Origin: CAWGYT01 sp963826795
GTDB lineage: Bacteria; Planctomycetota; Planctomycetia; Pirellulales; Pirellulaceae
NCBI GenBank assembly: GCA_963826795.1
Contig: CAWGYT010000003.1
Span: forward strand, 124,001-188,000
Reading direction: 5' to 3'
Length of the DNA stretch: 64,000 nt
Position 1 is the first letter of the stretch. Each line of letters starts with the position of its first letter. The notes below the pieces were generated by a model that was given only the letters and a program-made list of their open reading frames with translations, searched no databases and was not told the DNA's origin. Below are positions 27,178-34,819 of the stretch, piece by piece. The position numbers were made by a program, and so were the translations under genes.

Positions 27178-28605
27178 ATGCTCGTGATGTCAAGCCGCGT
27201 TGCTCGGGCCATGTGCCTGCTTTGCCTGACGGCCCTTGCCATGTCGGTCTACCTGTCGGCCGCCTCCTTGACCGGGGGCTCGATCCCCGGTTGCGACGGC
27301 CAGCAGGGATGGGGCTGCGGTCAGCTGCTCCAAGGACGATTCGCTAGTTGGTTTGGCCTGCCGGTCAGTCTGCTCGGGACGGTCGCCTATGCGGCGCTGC
27401 TGTTCTGCCTGGGATTGGCGGGTAGCCGCTCCAGCAGCCACCCGCGACGGCTGGTCGGTTCACTGATCGTGCTGCTGTGCCTGCTCTGCGCCGGTGCGGC
27501 CATCTGGTTCATCGGCCTGCAGCTGGTGTATGAGCGGCAGATATGTCCCTACTGCATGATCGTCCACGCCTGTGGCTTGACGCTGGGAGTCCTGTGTCTT
27601 GCCGCGATCGACCGGAGCGCTCAACCACAGCCTGCCTCGCGTCGCTCGCGACGTCACACCTCGGACTCGTCCGCGGAGGTGCTGTCGCTGCAGCGTGCGG
27701 CGGGCCTGGCCGGCCTGGGGCTCGGCGGGCTGATTCTGGGCCAGCTGCTGATCGAGCCGGCCCGCTATCGGATGGATTACTTGCCCGAGCCCAAGGAGGG
27801 CGTCGAGCGTGCCTCAACCTCGGATGGGAGAGGGCCCGGGACAGAAAAGACCGAGGCCGTCGGTCGCAAGGGCGATCAAGCTGCCAACCCGCCTCCCAGT
27901 CAGATCCCAGCCCCGCCGCCGAACGCCGACGATGACCCGGACCAGGCGAGCCGCGAAGAAAGCGACCGAGGCGATTCGACCGACCGGAGGGGCTCACCGC
28001 CACCCATCTCACGGCAGCCCGACACGGAACTGGCGGCGGGTCGAGTCCGTTTTCATCGCGACGACGTTCCGCTGCTGGGCGAGCCGTCGGCGCCGCGGGT
28101 GATCGCGTCGATCTTTGATTACAGTTGTCCCGTCTGCCGTACGATGCACCAGCGGCTGAGCGAGGCCGAAGCGAGATATCGAGGCCAGCTGGTGATTGCT
28201 GCGATCCCCGTGCCGATGCATCCTGACTGTAATCGCTATGTCACGGTCCGCGACGAGCAGCATCGTGACTCGTGCGAGTACAGCCGGCTGGCCCTGGCCG
28301 TGTGGAAAGTGAATCCGGCGGCGTTCGCCGCCTTCCACGACGAATTGTTTGCCGGCGAAGCGCCGCCCAGCCGGGAAGCGGCGAGACAATTCGCGGGGGA
28401 CTTGGTCGGCCCAGAGGAACTGGAGGCGGCACTGGACGACCCCGAGCTGGACAAGCTGATCGACCGCAACGTGTCCTTCTACGACCGGCTCGATCGCGGC
28501 TCGGTCCCCAAACTGCTCGTGCCCGCCGGAGCACTAAACGGCGCCCCCAGCACCTCGCAGCTCTTCGGCTTTCTGGAACAACAACTCGGCGTGACGCATG
28601 AGTAG
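27178..28605 (+). CDS. Vitamin K epoxide reductase / thioredoxin-like fusion protein
   Basis: 475 residues. The N-terminal VKOR domain has four or five TM helices; its loop cysteines are C39 and C47 (GCDGQQGWGCG) and its active-site pair is C123-P-Y-C126 in RQICPYCMIVHACG. A proline- and charge-rich linker (about 205-285) leads to a DsbA-like thioredoxin domain with C317-P-V-C320 (FDYSCPVCRTMH) and a cis-Pro region RGSVPKLLVPAG. VKOR re-oxidises the thioredoxin partner using membrane quinone, so the fusion is a self-contained periplasmic disulfide-forming system. The start at 27178 has purine-rich sequence upstream. The next small gene overlaps its stop by eight bases. Confidence 0.92.
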   Translation: MLVMSSRVARAMCLLCLTALAMSVYLSAASLTGGSIPGCDGQQGWGCGQLLQGRFASWFGLPVSLLGTVAYAALLFCLGLAGSRSSSHPRRLVGSLIVLLCLLCAGAAIWFIGLQLVYERQICPYCMIVHACGLTLGVLCLAAIDRSAQPQPASRRSRRHTSDSSAEVLSLQRAAGLAGLGLGGLILGQLLIEPARYRMDYLPEPKEGVERASTSDGRGPGTEKTEAVGRKGDQAANPPPSQIPAPPPNADDDPDQASREESDRGDSTDRRGSPPPISRQPDTELAAGRVRFHRDDVPLLGEPSAPRVIASIFDYSCPVCRTMHQRLSEAEARYRGQLVIAAIPVPMHPDCNRYVTVRDEQHRDSCEYSRLALAVWKVNPAAFAAFHDELFAGEAPPSREAARQFAGDLVGPEELEAALDDPELDKLIDRNVSFYDRLDRGSVPKLLVPAGALNGAPSTSQLFGFLEQQLGVTHE

Positions 28606-28831
28606 TCGGGATACCGGATACGGGCAACTCCGATTTCGACATCCCATCTATCTGTTCGGCGTTCCGTCCAATTTTGCCGCTCTGCTCGCGCTGCAGAATT
28701 GGTGGCTGATTCTATTTTGGTTCGCGTTTGCCGCGCCGATCCAATGGGCCCGCTTGCGGCGGGAGGACCGAGTTCTGGAAGCGGAGTTCGGCGACGCGTT
28801 CGTTGAACTTCGCAAGCACACCTGGGTTTAG
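28598..28831 (+). CDS. Isoprenylcysteine methyltransferase (ICMT)-like C-terminal fragment
   Basis: 77 residues. TGYGQLRFRHPIYLFGVPSN, then a hydrophobic helix pair, then REDRVLEAEFGDAFVELRKH match the conserved C-terminal SAM-binding half of ICMT/PEMT membrane methyltransferases (RHPxY, E-x-x-L-x-x-xFG, xY-x-x-Y). Full-length relatives have about 150-220 residues with extra N-terminal TM helices, which are absent because the frame starts inside the VKOR gene stop (ATGAGTAG overlap). It may be a truncated pseudogene or a minimal protein. The 136-bp palindromic element starts 53 bases after its stop. Confidence 0.6.
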   Translation: MSSRDTGYGQLRFRHPIYLFGVPSNFAALLALQNWWLILFWFAFAAPIQWARLRREDRVLEAEFGDAFVELRKHTWV

Positions 28832-28884
28832 GCCCGAGACGAGCGCCACCATCGTGAACTGCCATCCGTCTCGGGTGACACCGC

Positions 28885-29020
28885 CTAGGGCTTTGTCACA
28901 GCTTGATTTTGGGGTGACTGGGGTCGAACGAAGTGAGCCCCCAGACCGCAATTTTCCGGGGGCTCACTTCGTTCGACCCCGGCCACCCAACCCTCAATTT
29001 CAGCTGTGACAAAGCACTAG
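28885..29020. repeat. 136-bp palindromic MITE-like element, copy 1
   Basis: Ends are CTAGGGCTTTGTCACAGC and GCTGTGACAAAGCACTAG. The interior is a long inverted repeat (GGGGTCGAACGAAGTGAGCC against GGCTCACTTCGTTCGACCCC) around CCAGACCGCAATTTTCCGG. The same element in the opposite orientation lies at 49727-49862. Its right-hand CTAG supplies the TAG stop of the TolC-like gene. There is no coding capacity; frames through it produce LTSFDPGHPTLNFS-type artefacts. Confidence 0.9.
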
Positions 29021-31662
29021 GGAGACTCGGGCGAATCGGGGGATTCTTTTCCGAAGGAAGTCTGGATCACTTCAAAATCGGGCAGCATTTCTTCGGGAAC
29101 GCCTTCGAAGGCATCCTGGATCCATTCCTCTGGCAGCGGCGGCGGGAGGGACTCCTCGGTTTCGGGGGGAGTTTCCGTCACGGCCTCAAACAGCGGCATG
29201 TCGATCCATCGACCTTCTTCGTCCAGTTGCATCAGGCCCGTGTCGCGGTGGAGCCGCATCCGGTTGGCGTAGTAATTGAGCCAGACGCTCATGAAGTTAT
29301 TCTGCGTGGATCGCAGGTCGGAAAGCGCGGTCAACAGGTTCAACGCCGCGGTGGGACCCAGTTGGGAGGCCGGCTGGCCGGGCTGAGGTGGCGGCGTGGG
29401 CTCGTTCAGATCCTCGCGGGTCAGATCCACGCGTCGAATCGCGATGACGACCGCGCGACGCTGGATTTCCATGTTCACCTCCAGCTGTTCCATCACACGG
29501 ATCAACTGCCGCAGCGAACGATAGGTCACGTCATAGAATTGAATCAGCGAACGTCGATCTTGCTGATAATCGATTAACGCCTGGCGATAGTTATTTCGCT
29601 CCAACAACCTCGTAAAGGGTGGATCGAACTGCAGACCTGCCCGGATGGTCGAGTTGGCACCTCGAAAGTCGATCGGATTGTCGCCGACCGTCCCGATATC
29701 ACCCGAGATGCGAACGCTCAGGTCCGAGCGGAGCGAGCGGGCGTTGAATTCAATCAAGCGCCACGAGTTCACCAAGGCGGCTCGATTGTTCATGATATCC
29801 AGCCGGTAAGTCGTCGCGAATCGAAAGGCGGTTTGCGCGTCGATGTCGACCGGTTCGAGGACGATCGACTCGACTCGGGCCCGCGCCTGCACCAGAGACA
29901 GCTCCTGGACCAGGGCAATCAGGTCACGTAGCCAGACAACGATCGAATCAAGCGATTGGCGGGGGTTATTCTGCTGGAGCGAACCTTGAATCTCTTCCAG
30001 CAGCGGGCGTTTGCGATCGAGACGTTCGACAAGGCCGACGAATGATTCTCGCAGGGTCTGAACTTCGCGCTCGAATAGTCGACCCTCGGCGGCCCCCATC
30101 GTGCTGACTCGCGCCGGCACGCGCTCATCCAGTACTTCCAGATCCAGCAGGACATTTTCGGCGACCGCTTCGACGCGACTCAGCCCCGCGTTGGCCGCCG
30201 TGAACACTTCGGTCACGGCCGAATCGCTCGCTTCCGACACCACTTCTCCCAATTGATCCTGGAGATCCTCCAAGGCCGACTGCGCGGCGGTCGTCCGCAG
30301 ATCGATAAACTGGAACTGGCGGATCAGCTGATCGTCTAGCTTTACGCGGATGTCGGGAGGCAGGCCCAGCGTCCCGGTCAGGTAATTCTCGATGGCATTG
30401 TCAAAGCCGTTACGCGCCTGCAGCAACGTGGCACGCTCGGTTTCGATGTTCTGTCGAAACTGATCCACCTGCGTCAGGTCGATGATCCCGGCTTCGAGGT
30501 TCGCTTCCAGCAGCGAAAGGGTTCGGATTTGGGATTCCAGGCTGACTTCCGTATTGCGAATTTCTTGCAGCGTTTGCAGTAGCCCGATGAAACCGCCCAC
30601 GGTTCCCGCTCCGCCACCGGCGAAGCCGGCGCCCGCGCCGCCGCCGGTGCCACCGGCGCCCGCGAATCGGCCGCTTCCGAATCCCGTGGCCGCACCCACA
30701 CCACCCAAACCGCCAGCTCCCGTCCCCGAGAAGCCCGTCAAGCCGGTGCCGCCCAAGAATCCACCCTGACGGCTCGCCCCCCCAGCCCCCGATTCGCCGA
30801 TGGCGATGTTCGTATAAAACCCTTTGCGGTAACGTGCGTACGCTCGCAGGTTCCCCAGCAGCGTCCGCTCCACGATCGTCAACCGTTCCAGCGCAATGTC
30901 GCGGCCGGCGTTGCGAAGGAACGGCTGGAACAACAGAAACGCAACCGAGGACGAGGCCGTGTTGGTATCCGTCCCGCCAAAGGACCACATGAACGAGTTC
31001 ACGAAGTCGATCATCAACGACCCCGCCGTGGCGAAGTTGCGGGTGACTTGACCGGCCGTATCCGTGCCGACACGATTGGCGCCTCTCTGAAGCGGATTGA
31101 ATCGCAGTCGACCGTCGTTCTGGATAAACGAGTCGTTGCCTCCGTAAAACTGCGTTTGCAACCGAAAACGTTCGGTCGCGACGTCCAGGGCGGAAAGGTA
31201 GATTGTTTCAAGCTGTTGCTGGTGATCGGGCGAGTGCATGTACGCCAGCCGCAACGCGCTTGGCACGGAGAGCACGATCTCGGCTTCGTCAGTCAGCGGA
31301 ACGTACTGCGCCAAATAGTTGCGCCAGGTCGGGTTTTCCAGTCGAGTTCGATCGCCCCATTGATGCCAGTACGGCCAAGCGCGTTTGTTGTCCACTCGAT
31401 GCATGAACTCGTGCGACGCGGGGTCGTCCGGCGGCATCGGCGTCGTGTCCTCCGGATACGGATCGAAATAGCGGCCACGCGGGTCCATCTGAATCCGAAA
31501 CGCGGGCAACGCCCATCGCGGATCGGACGATTTTTCCGCTACCAATGCCTCGACATTCCGATCCGCCTGCGTGCGGTAGTATTCGCGGCTACAAGAGGTC
31601 GTGACAAGCAGGCAGAGCAACAACGTAATTCGACCCCAAGCCGGGGCAGACAGATGAGACAT
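29017..31662 (-). CDS. TolC-like outer-membrane efflux lipoprotein
   Basis: 881 residues from the ATG at 31662, chosen because MSHLSAPAWGRITLLLCLLV leads to lipobox VTTSC; the frame is open 45 codons further upstream. The N-terminal 150 residues are a planctomycete-specific extension (DPRGRYFDPYPEDTTPMP). Two outer-membrane efflux protein repeats follow, with long coiled coils (LEANLEAGIIDLTQVDQFRQ; RRAVVIAIRRVDLTREDLNE). A Gly-rich insertion of about 70 residues (GAGGLGGVGAATGFGSGRFA) lies at about 30580-30790. It probably forms the outer-membrane channel for a type I or RND/MacB-type exporter. The stop TAG at 29019-29017 is the edge of the palindromic element. Confidence 0.82.
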   Translation of the reverse strand: MSHLSAPAWGRITLLLCLLVTTSCSREYYRTQADRNVEALVAEKSSDPRWALPAFRIQMDPRGRYFDPYPEDTTPMPPDDPASHEFMHRVDNKRAWPYWHQWGDRTRLENPTWRNYLAQYVPLTDEAEIVLSVPSALRLAYMHSPDHQQQLETIYLSALDVATERFRLQTQFYGGNDSFIQNDGRLRFNPLQRGANRVGTDTAGQVTRNFATAGSLMIDFVNSFMWSFGGTDTNTASSSVAFLLFQPFLRNAGRDIALERLTIVERTLLGNLRAYARYRKGFYTNIAIGESGAGGASRQGGFLGGTGLTGFSGTGAGGLGGVGAATGFGSGRFAGAGGTGGGAGAGFAGGGAGTVGGFIGLLQTLQEIRNTEVSLESQIRTLSLLEANLEAGIIDLTQVDQFRQNIETERATLLQARNGFDNAIENYLTGTLGLPPDIRVKLDDQLIRQFQFIDLRTTAAQSALEDLQDQLGEVVSEASDSAVTEVFTAANAGLSRVEAVAENVLLDLEVLDERVPARVSTMGAAEGRLFEREVQTLRESFVGLVERLDRKRPLLEEIQGSLQQNNPRQSLDSIVVWLRDLIALVQELSLVQARARVESIVLEPVDIDAQTAFRFATTYRLDIMNNRAALVNSWRLIEFNARSLRSDLSVRISGDIGTVGDNPIDFRGANSTIRAGLQFDPPFTRLLERNNYRQALIDYQQDRRSLIQFYDVTYRSLRQLIRVMEQLEVNMEIQRRAVVIAIRRVDLTREDLNEPTPPPQPGQPASQLGPTAALNLLTALSDLRSTQNNFMSVWLNYYANRMRLHRDTGLMQLDEEGRWIDMPLFEAVTETPPETEESLPPPLPEEWIQDAFEGVPEEMLPDFEVIQTSFGKESPDSPESP

Positions 31663-31964
31663 GGCGAGTCGTCCTTGACGCCTGTGCGAAATCGGTGGGA
31701 AGGGGTCGCCGCAGGAACGTCCGTGATCGGCGGGGCGCCGGATGAGGAACACGCAACGGAAGTCGTGCAGCGAGGTGTGCGGCAGCAACGCTATCAACCC
31801 ATGCTCAGCGGCGGTAGCGTTTGCTGCGGTCGTACGTGAAGGAGTGGTTACAACGGTTTATCGGCCGCCCGACGGCTGATCTCCAGTTCCAACCCTCCCG
31901 AGGACCACTCGATTCGTCCTGTCCCACCGTCCACAAGCGGCCGCCACCGAGAACCCCCGGCCGA
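31663..31964. other. Intergenic region upstream of the TolC-like gene
   Basis: About 300 bases with no supported gene or repeat. It separates two minus-strand genes and must contain the promoter of the TolC-like gene; no clear consensus was identified. Confidence 0.4.
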
Positions 31965-33449
31965 TCAGCGAGAATCCGCGTCACGCGGCTGGGTTGCCCG
32001 GCCCTGGGCCCATTTTCGAAGCCCTTCGAGTCGCCGCTGCGCTTCGAGATAATAGACGTCGTCGAGCGATGACGAGTGAGCGGCATAGACCGCCGCTCGC
32101 TGGGATTCCCAATCGTCCGGCAGGGTGATCTGCTCCATCTGCAGGAAGCGATCCAGCAGCAGGTCGGCGATCATCTGATGGCCCGTGATGGACGGGTGGA
32201 CGTGGTCGACCAGCAAGAACCCGCCGGGGATACCGTCACGCGATTGGTGCTCGAACAAACCGACGACATCGATCAGCGGCGTGTTGCTTTCGGCGCAAAC
32301 CCGCTGCAGCACTTCGCGCAGAGGCTCAGTGACACGCAGCGGGCAAACATCCAGCTCTTTGGCACGCCGATATGCCGCTTTCGCATCCTGAATTCGTCCG
32401 GCCGAATCGTAGGACTTCGCCAGATCGTAAACCAGGCCGGCATGCTGATCGTCAATCCGATTGGCTTGTTCCAGCAGCTCGATCGCGCCGCTCAAGTCCT
32501 TGCCGTATCGCTCACTTGCCTCGCTTCTTAAGGCCTCCCAACGCTGCCGATCTTGGACGCTCAAGCCGGCTCGATGCTCGGACTTGAAGGGAGGGCAATT
32601 CCGTAAATTGCTGACCGGGTCGACGATCCACAGAGGAACGTTCGCCCGGCGACAAAGCGCGATCATGCGTCGCAGGTTAAATTCAAAGTGCGCAACGACG
32701 CCGGACGTCCAGTCCGCATCCCGATGATACTGCTCAAGTCCCCCCAGGTAGTCGAGTCGCGCTTCCACCTCGTCGGGCAAGAGCGTCTTTGGCAGGCTTT
32801 TCGGCGACACCGCTCGCCAGCGATTCCAAGTCGACCAAGCCACGTTAAAGCTGCGCGACCGGGTGGCTTGCCTCAGCACCCATTCCCGCGCTGCGCCTCG
32901 GGATTTGATGTGCTGGTACGTGCGTTCCTCCAGAAACTCATTGTGGCCGGTGTAGAGCACGATCAAGTCGGGCTGATAGCCGAGCACTTCCTCGAGAATC
33001 GGTACGAGTCGATAGCTGGCGTAGGAAATCCCGCCACAGTTCACCACCTCGAACTGCCGCGTCGCATCGGCCAGCTGAAGGCTGAGTTCGAACCAGGTGG
33101 TGAACGAAGTTTCAATCGCGTAGGGTCGACCCTGGACCGTGGATCCGCCGAGGCAGAAAATGCGAAACTCGCGGGGGCCCTTGGTTGCCCCGAATGATTC
33201 CGGGCGAAAACAGAGTTGTCGTGCCGGCGGAATCTCGAACCGAGCCTGATCGGGATTCAAGACAAACAGCGGACGCGAGCCACGAAAACCGATGAACGGA
33301 TCCGTCTGCTGTTCGGCGCCTCCCACCCCCTGCCAGCGCAGAAGAATTTCGACCCCCAGAAAAGGCAACAAGGCGAGGGCGACGGCGAACAGTCGGAAGC
33401 CGATTCGTTTGGAGCGGGAAAGCGGCGTTGCCGACGGCTCGATCGCCAT
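31965..33449 (-). CDS. SGNH/GDSL-like hydrolase-fold protein with TPR-like segment
   Basis: 494 residues from the ATG at 33449. An N-terminal signal anchor (GFRLFAVALALLPFLGVEIL) is followed by FRIFCLGGSTVQGRPYAIE, matching block I (GGSTxxG) of SGNH hydrolases. Then come FEVVNCGGISYASYRLVPIL and LIVLYTGHNEFLEERTYQ (block III, GHNE). The C-terminal block V DHVHPSITGHQMIADLLL (D-x-H-P) closes the catalytic triad. Between them, about residues 320-400, a helical stretch (LLEQANRIDDQHAGLVYDLA) resembles TPR repeats. Probably a membrane-anchored esterase or acyltransferase-like enzyme acting on surface glycans; substrate unknown. It lies downstream of the FGE-fold gene on the same strand. Confidence 0.78.
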   Translation of the reverse strand: MAIEPSATPLSRSKRIGFRLFAVALALLPFLGVEILLRWQGVGGAEQQTDPFIGFRGSRPLFVLNPDQARFEIPPARQLCFRPESFGATKGPREFRIFCLGGSTVQGRPYAIETSFTTWFELSLQLADATRQFEVVNCGGISYASYRLVPILEEVLGYQPDLIVLYTGHNEFLEERTYQHIKSRGAAREWVLRQATRSRSFNVAWSTWNRWRAVSPKSLPKTLLPDEVEARLDYLGGLEQYHRDADWTSGVVAHFEFNLRRMIALCRRANVPLWIVDPVSNLRNCPPFKSEHRAGLSVQDRQRWEALRSEASERYGKDLSGAIELLEQANRIDDQHAGLVYDLAKSYDSAGRIQDAKAAYRRAKELDVCPLRVTEPLREVLQRVCAESNTPLIDVVGLFEHQSRDGIPGGFLLVDHVHPSITGHQMIADLLLDRFLQMEQITLPDDWESQRAAVYAAHSSSLDDVYYLEAQRRLEGLRKWAQGRATQPRDADSR

Positions 33450-33511
33450 GCTCGGAAGGGGTTTTGCCACAGAGCCACCGAGAATCCGTCGAGAAAGTAC
33501 GGACGAGCAAG

Positions 33512-34729
33512 TTAGTTCTCGGCCGCCTTGGGGAGTTGCGGATCGACCAGCCCCAAGACGCCACGACCTTCCGCGATCCGGTCCTCGACGGCTTGACGCA
33601 GGATCTCGCTGTCGGCATCCCAGTATTTCTTCAACAGGTCGGCCGCCGGTTTGTCCAGCGGGCGCACGATTCGAAAGCCGACCGCGAGCGCCGGCTCGTC
33701 CGTGAACCACCAGGGACTCCGGGGAAGATTCGGATCTTCGTTACGCCAATCCTCGGTTTGAGCTCGCGCGGCGCTACGCAACGTGGCGGGGTCGTCCGAC
33801 CAACTGCCTCCGCGTATCACATGCGGGAAGGGCTCTGCTGCCCACTGAGTTGCTTGCTCGGACGTGACGGTTTTGCCAGCCAGCTCGGCATACGCCTCCG
33901 CCCGATAGTGATCCAGCACGAACTCGGCCACGTTCCCGTGCAGATCGTGAATTCCCCACGCATTCGGCTGCTTGCCTCCCACGTCATGGTACGACTCGTC
34001 TGAATTGTCATAGTACCACGCGTATTCATCCAACTGGGTCGCGTCGTCGCCAAAGCTGTAGGCCGTGGTGCTCCCTGCGCGAGCGGCGTATTCCCATTCG
34101 GCTTCGCTCGGCAAACGGTAAATCTGCCCGCTGATCAGACTGAGCCATTTCGTGTATTGCCGGGCCGCGAAATGACTCATCGTGACCGCCGGCTGGCGTG
34201 GTTGCTCGCCCAACACGAACGTAAAGCTGGGATCGTAAAGAGGCGTCGGAATGGTCACGGCGTCGACGCGATTGTCCGCCGTCACCTGCCGCACTGATTG
34301 CGTTTCGAAGTTCTTGAACAGATCATACATCTGCATGAAGTGCCGATACTCGGCCCAGGTCACTTCGTACTTGCCGATCCAGAAGGGCTGGAAGGTCACT
34401 TCGTGTTCGGGCCCTTCATCCGCATGACGTTCCGCCTCGCCAGCCGGGCTGCCGATCTTCGCTGTACCGCCTGGCACGGGGACCATTTCGAACTGAATCT
34501 TCGTCCCGGGGATCGCGACGGTGTAGGGGACCATGTAGCCGCGATCCGTTTGCACGAAGCGACCGCTGGCCGGCTTTTCTGCAACGAGCCCCAGCGCCTC
34601 GTTTGCCTTCAGGCCGGATGCACCGCGAGCGATGTACAGGGCGGCGATGAGGGCGAGCAAAGACAACCGAGTGAGGGTTTCAGTGAGCTTGGGCCGGGCA
34701 GGAGCGGAGGATGGGCGGCGGAGTGGCAT
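33512..34729 (-). CDS. FGE-sulfatase-domain protein lacking cysteines
   Basis: 405 residues from the ATG at 34729, which follows AAAGAAG; an in-frame GTG lies 11 codons upstream. A signal anchor (LSLLALIAALYIARGASG) is followed by a formylglycine-generating-enzyme fold, with EMVPVPGGTAKIGS, FWIGKYEVTWAEYRHFM, YRLPSEAEWEYAARAG, WGIHDLHGNVAEFVLD, HVIRGGSWSDDPATLRSAAR and VGFRIVRP. All the structural motifs are present, but I find no cysteine anywhere in the sequence. It therefore cannot be a copper/cysteine-dependent sulfatase activator and probably has a binding or structural role, as in many expanded planctomycete SUMF1 families. The SGNH-type gene follows 62 bases downstream. Confidence 0.85.
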   Translation of the reverse strand: MPLRRPSSAPARPKLTETLTRLSLLALIAALYIARGASGLKANEALGLVAEKPASGRFVQTDRGYMVPYTVAIPGTKIQFEMVPVPGGTAKIGSPAGEAERHADEGPEHEVTFQPFWIGKYEVTWAEYRHFMQMYDLFKNFETQSVRQVTADNRVDAVTIPTPLYDPSFTFVLGEQPRQPAVTMSHFAARQYTKWLSLISGQIYRLPSEAEWEYAARAGSTTAYSFGDDATQLDEYAWYYDNSDESYHDVGGKQPNAWGIHDLHGNVAEFVLDHYRAEAYAELAGKTVTSEQATQWAAEPFPHVIRGGSWSDDPATLRSAARAQTEDWRNEDPNLPRSPWWFTDEPALAVGFRIVRPLDKPAADLLKKYWDADSEILRQAVEDRIAEGRGVLGLVDPQLPKAAEN

Positions 34730-34819
34730 GGGGTGAACTTCTTTCTCTGAGGGCAACGGCACGGACAGCTTCGATTTTATTCCGGATTCGAGGCAAGGGA
34801 AATAAAATATTCGGAGAGG

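Noticed and set aside
28933..29577. 214-codon plus-strand frame starting in the palindromic element
   Set aside because: Begins within the 136-bp repeat and continues antisense to the TolC-like gene.
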